Assembly (NCBI RefSeq): GCF_029784135.1
Contig: NC_073746.1
Location: 110,826,661-110,890,660, forward strand
Length of the DNA: 64,000 nt
From: Toxorhynchites rutilus septentrionalis
Taxonomy: Eukaryota; Arthropoda; Insecta; Diptera; Culicidae
Direction of reading: 5' to 3'
The translations under genes and the position numbers were made by a program. The notes beneath the pieces are model-generated. The model was not told the DNA's origin. It searched no databases and worked only from the letters and a program-made list of their open reading frames with translations. Shown here one piece after another: positions 20,748-31,626 of the stretch (within the stretch, counting starts at the first letter, position 1; each line of letters begins with the position of its first letter).

Positions 20748-22318
20748 GTGAGTTTGATTAATGTTTGTTTCCAGGTTGCGAAAATTAAATGCTGACATCA
20801 AAACGGAAACTGTTTTGCAGTTTGAGGTTGCCTTTAAAGCTGGGGTTTTCAGGGTACATCTCAGGAGGTGCAGAGCTTATTTCAAAATATTTGAAGGTTG
20901 TTTCGTTATAGTGCGCTGGGGTTTTTCAAGTCGTTCTCTGAAAATATTTATGAATGAATGATAACTCTAACTGGACGTGGCCAATTTGATCTCTTTCGAT
21001 CTTCTACCGGAGAATTATAGAAACCTTCTACTTGTAATGTTCAAATTCTAAATTGTTCTTCTACATTCTATAAACAATATCATGTTTAGCCAAGATCTAT
21101 GAAAAGATAAATGTCAGCATGTTCTTCAGATTTTTCGTGGCCTTGGCGATCAGCTGCATCTTCGTTTGACCACAAGAAAATTGAAGCAGATTCTCTGTTA
21201 GTGGTTCGCCCAGTAATTCTCTGCCGGTCGCTGTGGTGGACTTTTGGAGGGGTGGCGGATATAGGTACTTCTTCAGCCGCTCTTTCTGGGGGATTTTCTG
21301 CTGCTCAGGCACAGTAGGCATAGACCAACGGAACTCAACCATTTGTTCATATGGGCCACAAACACGTGTTAGTCATGGTGTCGCGGGCCCAAAAAAAAAT
21401 AATAAAGAAAGGTGATTCCCAAGACTCGACCACATTGTTAACATAGAACTACGAAGTTATTGCCGGCGAGAACAAACATTAAAGAGGTTTAATAATAGAT
21501 CTCTTCGATACATATATTTGATAGCAATGACATGGGCCGATGAATGAATGCTTTCACCTAGTGAGAAGAGTGAGTAGATTGTCAAATTAATAAGGTTAAC
21601 TGTTCATTACTCGCTGTCTAGAACACTGATACTGAAATACCGAACTTCTTGAATATCTTGAATTATCTATTCGCAAAATAACATCTCCAACGCAGAATTA
21701 AACATCTTAGAAGACGTAGAACGGCAACAGAAAATCCAATATTGTGTGGTGGTGACGACGGCGAAAGCAATAGCCTCGAAACAAATTCTCACCTTCAGTT
21801 TCCCACCGAAGAACGCAACTCTCAACGCTGGAAAATACATTTCTTCGCTTTTGATCCGAAAACAATGATTGAATCAACGAAGATTGAATGATCGATTCAA
21901 AAATCATTAATCAACTAAGCACGATTCAACAGTCAACCAGCTAGCGATCAAAAGGCAGCAAGGCTTTCCAAATGGTATTTCCCAAAGTCGAGTTGTTTAG
22001 TTTAGTTTTCAAAATTGGTCTATTTCAAGGCTAGAGGCGAATGAACTGAGAAAGCTTGAAGCCTCTATAACTCAAAACACCATTACACCAATAAATCCAT
22101 TCACATTCTTGAATCCACAGAAGCTTCCTTCGGCCAAAAATGAATATAGAATAGAATGCATCGAAATTTTTAAAATAACTCTTTAGTTGAAAGTTTTAGG
22201 GGTTGTGTTTTTGCGGTTTGCCTGGTTCTATAGACGCAGCTGAAGATGGTGAAGATTCATGATTCATTCTTGTTCTCGCGTGAACAATACACGCACTCAG
22301 AATAAAACACGCTCATTT
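20748..22318 (+). other. Start of a long Cdk5alpha intron
   Basis: Begins with the donor GTGAGTTTG. No acceptor followed by an ASTSELL-like exon was found to the end of the window. At 21423-21470 (gactcgaccacattgtta, then acatagaactacg) there is a decayed Rep-1 end. Confidence 0.5.
22033..22066 (+). repeat. Short hairpin agaggc...gcctct, copy 1
   Basis: A 34-nt element, agaggcgaatgaactg followed by agaaagcttgaagcctct, whose ends pair over six bases. Related copies occur at 30872-30904 and 31755-31788. In the latter, both sides of the stem changed together to agagac and gtctct. Confidence 0.6.
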
Positions 22319-22990
22319 CAGTGATCGGCTCAGAGCCGCTCGTTCATTGAAAGCCGAGCCGAGACTCTTTTGAATCGCGGCTCCGTTTTGAGCCGAGACA
22401 CTTTCAAAAAGCGGCTCTTTTTTGAGTCGAGACTCTTTTGAACCGCAGCTCTTTTTTGAGTCGATACACTTTCGAAAAGCGGCTCTTTTTTGAACTACGG
22501 CTCTTTTCTGAACCACGGCTCTTTTCTGAACCACGGCTCTTCTCTAAACCACGGCTCTTTTCTGAACCACGGCTCTTTTCTGAGCCGAGACTGTTTCTAA
22601 AAGCGGCTTTTTTTAACTGCGGCTCTTTTTCGAGCCATGATTCTTTTGAAAAGTGGCTCTTTTTGAATCGAGACTCTTTTTTGAACCACGGCTCTTTTCT
22701 GAGCCGAGACTGTTTCGAAAAGCGGCTCTTTTTTGAACTACGGCTCTTTTCTGAACCACGGCTCTTTTCTGAACCACGGCTCTTCTCTAAACCACGGCTC
22801 TTTTCTGAACCACGGCTCTTTTCTGAGCCGAGACTGTTTCTAAAAGCGGCTGTTTTTAACTGCGGCTCTTTTTCGAGCCATGATTCTTTTGAAAAGTGGC
22901 TCTTTTCTGAACTGTGGCTCGTTTGAATAAAACCGTAAATCGTACGCTCGTTCTGACGAACCGGCTCAAATGAGCGGCTCGCGAGCGCTC
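22319..22990 (+). repeat. GGCTC-rich minisatellite with a 243-bp higher-order duplication
   Basis: Dozens of variants of an 18-20 bp unit, ggctcttttctgaaccac, mixed with gagccgagactctttt-type units. A block starting ttcgaaaagcggc at 22471 recurs almost unchanged 243 bp later, at 22714, giving a two-copy higher-order repeat. Both borders are rich in the palindromic half sites gagccg and cggctc (22326-22390 and 22960-22995). The plus strand stays open for 162 codons (22438-22926) as LFSEPR repeats, a by-product of a unit length divisible by three. Confidence 0.9.
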
Positions 22991-24084
22991 GTCCATCTCT
23001 ACTCAGTATGTATCTCTCGTATTACACACAGTGTAACTCCAGGCGATTTTATATTTGTCCCTCACTACCGTTATCTATTTGATAACGCATAAAATCAGCA
23101 ATTTGCGAAATCTCCTAGGTACGAAAGCCGATGCCGTACGTCCTATTTGGCATTTCTCGTCTGCTTTGGTTTTCCTCTACACTATGCTTGCTTCTTGCAT
23201 ATTCTGAAGACGCATTCTGTAGCGAAAAAATTGTTCAACACAGTAGCAAAACAAAAAGTAAGGTTGGCCAGGGCCCGCTCGAAACTTTACACGCCAAACG
23301 TAACGCTCTCGTTTCAGAAATATTAAACTTACACCCCGGTACAGATTCAAATCTGATGTTATGCAAAAATACAGAGGTACTTTTCACCAGACGACGAGCA
23401 AATCGACGCGGTGCCTCCGCGGAACAAAATAGCACCATACTGTGCGATATTTACATTTCATTCTTCCTTAAAATCGAGTGAAATGTGTGCGAAAACCAGT
23501 GTTGTCACATTTTCATCTTTATCAGAGGGGTCAAAAATCTTTCTCATCTATACTTTTTCTTCGAAAAATCTGTACCATCGAAAATATTGGTTGTATGGAA
23601 AAATCTATGTTTTTAGCATGAAAAAAATACTCATTTATTAACTACAAATACTACATTTACATTTGCAAGTCATTCATGTTGTTGATAATGCTTATACATC
23701 TAAATTGCATACTATCATTTCCTAAAATTTTCTGTGCTCGCCAAAGTCATATTCAACTGAGGATAGTCAGGATACTATGGTGAAATTTGCCTGCGGACTA
23801 TGAATTTTCCGCTTGGAACAAACGATTCAATCTGTTGATCTGGTGCCGAACATACTTCAAAAAAAGCAACAGAACGATGATAAACTAAATTAACTTTGAA
23901 AATCGTGAAATGCATTTCTTCACCACCACCGAGACCAATTTGGAAAACCAACCACTCGGCTTTGAGAAAGATCATTTCGAAAGCACCGCTGTCATCTGGT
24001 CGCTATCTAGATGACTGATGAATTGTGAATACCGTGATTTGAAATCGCGAATGGCACGTTTAAACTCGATGAATGGAATACAGC
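22991..24084. other. No gene recognised
   Basis: A 116-codon frame at 23131-23481 starts with a hydrophobic stretch (LLWFSSTLCLLLAYSEDAFC) that could mimic a signal peptide. It has no family resemblance and no splice context that I can defend. The block gtcatattcaactgaggata at about 23746 recurs near 25328 in the same orientation. Confidence 0.35.
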
Positions 24085-24098
24085 GGAGCTTAGATTGT

Positions 24099-24382
24099 TG
24101 TGCTCCCGTGGCCGAGTGGTTAGCGTCATAACTAACATGCCGGGTGTTCGGGTTCGATTCCCGTTCTGGTCGGTGGAATTTTTCGTCAAAGAAATTTCCT
24201 CCGACTTGCACTGTGATCACGCGTATTCTAGAGCTTGTCACTCAGAATGCATTCAAGGCGTGTTATTTGGCATAGAAATCTCAACTAAGTACTAATAAAA
24301 ATGACGCAAGTAATACTACGTTGAGACGGCGAAGTTCCTCTAGGAACGTTAGTGCCATTGAAGAAGAAGAAGAAAGAAGAAG
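24099..24382 (+). mobile_element. tRNA-derived SINE with (GAA)n tail, complete copy
   Basis: A 284-bp SINE flanked by an exact 14-bp target duplication, ggagcttagattgt, at 24085-24098 and 24383-24396. The head has RNA polymerase III boxes: A box tggccgagtgg (24110-24120) and B box ggttcgattcc (24152-24162). The body contains cgacttgcactgtgatcac and ggcgtgttatttggcat, and the tail is gaagaagaagaagaaagaag. Related copies lie in reverse at 55228-55510 and as a headless fragment at 40270-40430. Confidence 0.95.
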
Positions 24383-24472
24383 GGAGCTTAGATTGTAATA
24401 TTTTCTCTATCCACATTATGCGTAGAACGAATCCAGCATTTGTATTTCGAGCCCCAGATTTACGCTCGTCTT

Positions 24473-24710
24473 ATTGGCAGTGATATTTCGGGCACGGGAA
24501 CACGATAGGAAGATGTGCATTCTTCCAATTTTCGTTAATAACGTATAACGTATAACGTACCGAAAACAAATTAGGGAATTTACGATTCGATTGGAAGACA
24601 AACCATCAAAATTCGTTCAGAGTTAAAATAATTATTAACGTTAAAACTATTTCATAAACGTGACCTGTTTTCTGATTTGGTACCATCACTGAAAGACGTA
24701 GTCTTATGTC
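24473..24710 (+). repeat. Rep-1 fragment, 3' part
   Basis: Aligns with the 3' third of the family: gggcacg, cttccaattttcgttaat, gttaaaactatttcat, aaacgtgacctgttttctga and ggtaccatcactgaaag, ending in the palindromic terminus gacgtagtcttatgtc. A local triplication, ataacgtataacgtataacg, is specific to this copy. Confidence 0.65.
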
Positions 24711-24777
24711 AAAAAAAAGGTAATGATTTCAACGTGAACAGGATTAGGAACTAGATCATTACACATACCAAATGGTA

Positions 24778-25128
24778 ACAGGCCAACCAGAGGAGCCCAG
24801 TGGGCCGCAGGTTGAGTATAGCTGGCCTAGACTGACGTTTCCGCATAAAAATGACCATTTTAGCCATGTAACTGTTCACAGTTCGGCCCAAAGCGCGGGA
24901 CGATGACGCTTCCCTGTTCTCGATCTCCCCCGTCAGCTTCTGCTGCACTTTACGGTTGGAGAGCTCTATCGGACGATCAGAACCAGACTTCCTTTCGACT
25001 CTCTCGTTATTCTCTCGAAGAAAGAGGATATTGTAAATGCCGGATCGACTACATCCGGCGGGCACGAAGTACCTTACGATGTCCAACTTTCCCGCGTACG
25101 AACGAAGTATCGGATGTAGTTTATTCAC
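24778..25128 (-). pseudogene. Tc1/mariner-type transposase, N-terminal fragment
   Basis: On the minus strand: IVRYFVPAGCSRSGIYNILF, then RVERKSGSDRPIELS and KVQQKLTGEIENREASSSRA. These match the paired helix-turn-helix DNA-binding region of Tc1/mariner transposases, where forms like AGCSRSTIYRIL and VERKSGSGRP are usual. The frame runs on without a catalytic domain, and the end near 24778 is arbitrary. The subfamily is unresolved. Confidence 0.6.
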
Positions 25129-25170
25129 AGTTTACCCTGAGGCTGTTGCAAATCAACGGATAAGGTCGTC

Positions 25171-28100
25171 GATCTATTTTTGATCCATTGAATTATATTT
25201 TGTAGTGTTAATGCATACGTTATCTGATTGTGAAATACAACACTTTTTTGAATAACGATAACCGCTCGCTTGATGCATCTTTTTTTCTGTGGTTCTCTTA
25301 CATTCTGCCAAACAGGGCTCGGCAATGTCATATTCAACTGAGGATAGTCAGGGTATTATGAATAAATTCGCCTTCGCATTCAATTGGAAATGAGTTTTTG
25401 CATCTTCCAGCAGTTTCTCCGTCAACATGACTAAACAGTCATTCGGGCGTTTAGTTGCTATCTCCCTCTACGACTCGACTATCTCATTTCATCTTCCCGT
25501 CAAATGGACTTCATTGCATATTGAAGTGACTCCCCCAGACTGAATTCGTTGCTTTTGACATAGGACTATGTCTTTGATTTCTAAAATGGGGGGGAGGGGG
25601 TTGTTGGATTGTCACTCTACGAAAAATGTAACGATTTATTAAGTGTACTCAAACGCGTATTACTCAAAATCGTTATTGCGACATATGTTGTGTTATATTC
25701 CATTGGACAGGAAATTTATCCAGCAACTTTTTGCTTGGAACACGAACAGAAAATAAGGTAAAAAAGATAAACAATTTGACGATTTAAATGGGTAGGTTTT
25801 TTCGATTGCTCTAACCACTCGCTTTCCTTCCCGACGCAACGTGCAGTTTTGTTGCAACCATATAGTTAAAGGATACAAGTTCGTACAGGAAACGGGTTTT
25901 TTCAGAGCTTCCACATGATGTATCGAAAGAGAAAAAAATACAGGTTTTGAACAATGAAGAAACTCATTTCAAATGCAATGTCAAGGATGTCAAGATCCTG
26001 TCCGTGCCCCTAGGCCCATACCCATCAACTTTTTCTCATGTACCACGTATGCACGTATTTCTTTCTATTTAAATTGTGTTAAAAAAGAAAAATGAAATGA
26101 AATAGGAGGAATATTTTATTGAGTAATATTTATTTACTGATAAAATGAATATAAAAATCAACAAAAGATTACTTCAGAGATTTCAATACCGATTCAGGAA
26201 ATTCCTTATGATTCTTCGCTCTGTTGCTCTGTTTGTAGGAAAAAAAAACCTTATTTCCGGTTAGCAACAATCTATTGAGTAAGTCCGTCATTGTTGCAAT
26301 TGGAAGTTTTTCGACTCCTGTATTCTCGGAATGAGCACATATTTTTACTGTGAGCCTCCAATGCTTTCTGGAAATATATCCCCATCGATAGTTCCAGCGA
26401 TGACATTTTGTCTGTTCCATGAATCAGAATAAAATGTACTGAAAAAAGGCATGTTTCGAATATTTTTGTAAGCGAACCACACTATAAAGGCGATCCTTCT
26501 GGCGGCGAATTTCATACTAACCTTCCTTCCCTTCCCCTGGTGACAGTAAGGACGTGGCCGGCGTTGTTATTGACTAGCTTGAACTAAACGTAAATAAAGT
26601 AAATAATACTAATAATATATTTAACCTAAAATGTGTAATCAAGCTATAAGAGTGGTAAAGTACATTCATTCGAATAATTTGACACATTATTTGCATGTTT
26701 TATTGCATTTGCATGATACACACTTGAAAAAATGATGTTAATAATTGAACTTTTTTTTTGAATACTCCAGGTTAACTTTTTGAAAAACAAATTTAGTATG
26801 AAAATATTTGTAATTTTACATCAACGGTGTATTTTTATGATAATAAGGTACTATAAAATCAGTATCTAGTGATAATTGGATAGTACCACTACATTTAAAA
26901 AAGAACTTTTTTCTGACTTTCTCCAGTTTCGCTATCACGTACTGTAGATATGATGTCTCTGACGATTATGTGCAAACGATTCATAGTTACTCCAATAAGC
27001 AGTTCGAATGGTATATTATGTGGACCATATAATGGACGAACAGTGCAATGAATTTCTCGGAATGAGCCATGGTTTGCAAAAAAAAATACTGCATTATTTT
27101 TTGGCGTTGTTAAGATGTCAGTTTTTTCGAGATGAACTCGGCTCTCGGTTTCAGTTTTTGTGGCAGCCAATTCCACAGAATATTACGATGGATAACTATG
27201 ATTTTAAGTATTTTTTCGGGAGCGTCATCAGTAACCCTGTGATTGGTTGTTTGGCAGTTGAACCTTTTTTGACATGCTGACTTTTAGAGAAAAGAGTTTA
27301 GAGCTTGGATCTGAAAATTTTGTATCATTATCTGACCTTCGATCTTTACGAACAATATTGAAACACGCAATGGTGAGTTATTTAGATTTATACACGTCCA
27401 TTTCGTCAAAATATAACACAAACCGATATTAGGGATCACAAATAGCTTCTGATTTGAGGAAATCACTCTCTGGCTTGATGCTTGAAAAATATCAACCACA
27501 AGCCTGTTCAAACAGAACGCATTTTTTATCTTCCTCTACTCCTGTTGACAACCTAGCTCTGATAGGCTTCCAAACACATAAAACAATCAAGATCGATTTA
27601 CCGCTATTTATTCCTCGGACGATTTTTGCTCTCTCCTTCTGTGTTTCAGTTATTTTTTCATTGAAGTTTTATTGTTATTTATGCATGTATATAAACACAA
27701 CGAACATTTCCAATCTTTCGATCATCGGTTGCACATTGAAGCGTTTGCCACCAGTCACCCTCCTGGGCTGGTACCGCCTGGCTATCGCCGTTGATGGTGT
27801 TTCTCCATCGAGCATTTCCATTCACCTTCAGGTGATGGCATAACTAACACCGGCACCACCAATCGCCGTGATCCCCATAACCTCCCCTCTCCCTTCGGGA
27901 GCCACGTATCGACAAGCGACACGAACGCGACCCGATCGTATCCTTAGCGACCGACTTTTATTTGAACATTCTTTCACATTAGCCCCCGATTGTCAGGTTT
28001 TGTGCTTCACTACACTACACTCGCTAGCGATGACTCATACCTGCGGAACAACGTGCCATCTATCCGAAAAAAATAAGGTATGAACCCTGGTCGCTATGTC

Positions 28101-29281
28101 GTGTGTTTTCTGCTTCGCAAAAAAAAAACTCGCTGGAAACCGTCCAACCATATTATAAATAAAACAACCAACACCAACCGGGTGAGGAAATGGCAAGGAG
28201 AATAAAACTAAACAGCTAAGCGATGACTATCACATTCCGAAACACGCTTTTCCCGGAGGCTAACGAAAAAATAATGATGGACAGGGAGGGGGTGGGTGCC
28301 GATCGAATGTGATGAGAGGATATGCCATGCTCCAGACGAAATGTGGCGCCGCAGAAAGAACGGAAGAAACGCGACTCCCTCGTCGGGGAGGAAAGGTGGA
28401 GACAATAAAAGAGCTGCTGTCTTTGTTTTATGTCGCCTCTTCCGTCCAGAAGGATGCATTCGAGTGGCAAATTGGGGCCACGAGGAACGACGGATAATCA
28501 CCCGCAGCAAACGCAAATCATTGAGGCCTCTCACCGGGTGAGTCAGGACTTTGGAGAAGCTCGTCACGGGGCGCTCACGTGAAATTTATTGCGCTCATCG
28601 CCGGAATGTGGGTACAGATTTGGCCTGGATGAAGCCATATTTGAGGTGAACGTGGCGAATGTTTCACATTGTACGTGTCACTTGACCACTTGATGTTTCT
28701 CTAAACATATGATATAGTGCAAGCATTGATTTCATCCCATATCGGTAAATCAGGAAAAATCTGAATATAAATTCAAGTTTGTGCTTCAATGTATTGCGTT
28801 CCCGAGCAAAATCAATTTCCTGAGCAAACGTTCCACTTCCACCGGAACGGTTAAACATCCTCCTCTCCGCGTCATGAGCATCTGGAAATTATAGCACACT
28901 CAAAGCATCTCGGGATAAAGTTATCTGCTGCCTCTATCCATTTACTGTTCCTTTGTTCTTACCATGTCTACACTTCCGGCGCCTTTCGACGGCTTTCCGG
29001 CCAGCGTGTGGATGTAGCAAATAAAAAAAAATCAAGTCAGGGCCAATATTGGTCGTCTCCGGAGTTGGATGTGAGTTTCATCCCCTCCTCGAAAGGTAAA
29101 GGCCATCGGCATATCGAGAGTAAAAAAAAGGAAATATTACGGCTCCCGAGCCTTTCGTGACGGGCTGCAGACGAAATGGATCGGTTCGTTGTGTTCATTT
29201 TGATTTATTTTACATCCCGTGGGCATCAGTGCGCAGGATTACATTTGTCTAAAAATAAATATACGAGCTCCAGTCAGTAGT
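25171..29281. other. Long stretch without a recognised gene
   Basis: Mostly AT-rich. A block at 25322-25365 repeats that at 23742-23785 (gtcatattcaactgaggata followed by gtcagg and tat or act). A GC-richer, CpG-containing zone at about 27720-28640 stands out and could be regulatory or an undetected exon; its frames (for example 28208-28567 minus) are not recognisable. A G-run lies at 25586-25602. Confidence 0.35.
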
Positions 29282-29351
29282 TGTGATGGTGATGGTGGAG
29301 TTGATGATGATGGTCGTGACGCGGGCGATGAATGGTGTAGGTGGTGTAGGT
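29282..29351 (+). repeat. GATGGT-type trinucleotide-rich tract
   Basis: An imperfect low-complexity run (gtgatggtgatggtggag, gatgatgatggtcg, ggtgtaggtggtgtagg) consistent with a decayed GAT/GGT microsatellite. Confidence 0.6.
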
Positions 29352-29686
29352 ATAATGATGGGTGCTTCGTTGTTTTTCACGTGAGAAAACTCGATGGAAG
29401 CACCTGAGGAGCTTTTTCTTAGGAGCTCATTAAGGAGCCTTGGCGTTCCACCTCCCTTAGACACACTAGTGCTAACTGGTATGGTAACAACAGTCCAAAC
29501 CGTTGGTTTCAGCCCATTTGCTTGTCAAAATGAATGGGATAAGTAACGTCCAATGTTTTCACAGAGCTCCCCATTGAAACGAACTTTAAAGTAATCAATG
29601 AAAAATTTCTGTGATGCTCAGCTGCTTTTTTCATTAAAATTTTTAGAGGGGGAATGTCTAAACAGGACCGTGTTGTATACGCTGTA

Positions 29687-31286
29687 GGGTAGGACGGGGC
29701 TAGTTGGTCATAGCGGTAAGTTGGTCAGTGACGATATCTTGGAATCTGAGCGTCCAAAAAATTAGCGATCTATGGATGAAAAATAGCGAATTGCTGATAT
29801 GAAAAAATAAGCAAATTGGAAAAACATTTTATGAATACGGACATGGTTCCGATTTTGCCAAAAATCATTCACGGTTTGCGCATTATAAAATGTGTTCTAA
29901 AACTGGTTAATAACCATGAAAAAAATCGGCTCAAACGTAAAACGAAGTTTTATTGTACGTATTAGCTTTAAGTGTTAATGGAAATCGCTTTTAAACTTAA
30001 TTTTATTGAATTTTCATGAATATTCTTTTTCATATATAGAGAGGCTAGTTGGTCACACAAATTGCAAATTGAACCCACAATAATGCATTGAGTAATGTAG
30101 CATACCTGGAGGGTGTTTCTATATACTTTGGGGCGAACGGTACAAATGTCATCAAAACAAATGCAAGCAAGAATGCAAGCGGTTGTGCGTCGCAGAGATG
30201 CCACGTGATTTTTTTCAAAAATCTTGACATGGTACGAGAAAACGTCTTCACCATAATGTCGGAGGAAAGTTCTTCGCCCAAAAACGGAGCTGTGATAACT
30301 CTATTTGCTTATTTTAGCTTTGAAATTTTAGTTGTAACTCAAACCATATCCATGAAACTAATTATAGGATAGGTATGTAACCGGAAAACCTTCGATTTGT
30401 GAAGTGGTCGTTTGAAAGATTTAGGTTAATCTATTGTATAGTAGGGCCAAAATAATAGAATTTCAATGTCACAATCATTCGAATTTTCTTGCGCAAATGA
30501 ACTTCTTTTGTTCATTTTTTTTTGTCTTCATTGTTAATGAATTCTCTTCGAGAGACAATATTTATTCAGACCGCTTTGTTCGCCGAGACTAAAGTCCTAG
30601 TTTTTTGACGATATTTTCGGTCAATAGGTAGAATTTCATGGAAATAATATCCTTTAAAATTCCACGTACGCTATCATACTGAAATGTCTTCACATGTTTC
30701 ATAATGTCTTCAAACCGCCTTCACAAAATCAAATGTCTTCAAAATGAAGACATGTCTTCAAACCTGGCATCTCTGGTTCGCCACAAAGTGGAAGAGAGTG
30801 AAATCGCTAGAAAAGATTGTCTGACTAATTTTCAACGATGATAATTTGAAATTTTCATTAATTAGCGGTGTAGAGGCGAATGAACTGCTAAGTTTAACGC
30901 CTCTTAAAAACAAAGAATCAATCATTTTTTCATTAATTTGTTTTTTTACTTGCTACATGATATTAGTTAACTGTTTTCGTTTTTATTTAATTAATTAATT
31001 TATAATGAAGGAAACTTCTAATGGAAAACGCTTATTATTTGCTCAAAAATAACATGCCTATTATTGACCAATTTACCCCATGTGTGGGGTTCGTTGGTCA
31101 ATTTATTCTGAAATATGAAGACGTTAAATAAAAGAAAAATATCAAATGATTGATTCTCTGGTTATTTTTCATTGAAAGAGCAAAAGTTAAGCTTCATTGT
31201 GGTACATAACATTCTAACGCAAAACATCGTACTACAAAGTTATAACCAAATTTATTCAAAAATGACCAACTAGCCCCGCCTTACTC
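29687..31286. mobile_element. TIR transposon of 1.6 kb with gggctagttggtca ends
   Basis: Flanked by TA (29685-29686 and 31287-31288). The left TIR reads gggtaggacggggctagttg, and the right TIR, reversed, gagtaaggcggggctagttg, both continuing gtca. A partial internal copy, gaggctagttggtca, lies at 30042-30056. No transposase domain is recognised; the 94-codon plus frame at 30088-30372 has no family resemblance. A copy of the agaggc hairpin is embedded at 30872-30904. TIR style and TA duplication resemble the pogo/Tigger-like element at 10779. Confidence 0.75.
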
Positions 31287-31626
31287 TACTATGAAAACAT
31301 TCCATTCAATTCGTTTGCTTTCACTTCGGATTTTTTTTTCAGAATGAAACGAAATTTGAAAAATAATGCCATAAATTACCGAAACTTTGGAATCCTTCAT
31401 CACTTGGCAACTACACATAACAACACACATACACTCTCTCTCAACTCTCTCTGAGCCATTTTAAGAAGGCATTTTAAAGGCAACTCTTAGCCTGAGGAAA
31501 GGTTGTTGGTTGCTCACTGACTGAAAATCCTATTCATTGCCTTTTAGTTTCTGACTTTTTCGTACAAGCTGGATTGCATATATCTTGTCTTAGAGGCGGA
31601 ATTATTTTAGAAAAAAAGTTTTATTT

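Noticed and set aside
22438..22926. 162-codon frame of LFSEPR repeats
   Set aside because: It is a translation of the GGCTC minisatellite; frame openness follows from repeat unit length.
23131..23481. 116-codon frame with signal-peptide-like start
   Set aside because: Only the hydrophobic start is suggestive; the rest has no family features and the flanks are non-coding.
24101..24175. Functional tRNA gene at the SINE head
   Set aside because: No foldable anticodon arm with a sensible anticodon; it is part of a retroposed unit with TSD.
27454..27843. 129-codon plus frame
   Set aside because: Starts at TTG, no recognisable sequence, crosses a change in base composition.
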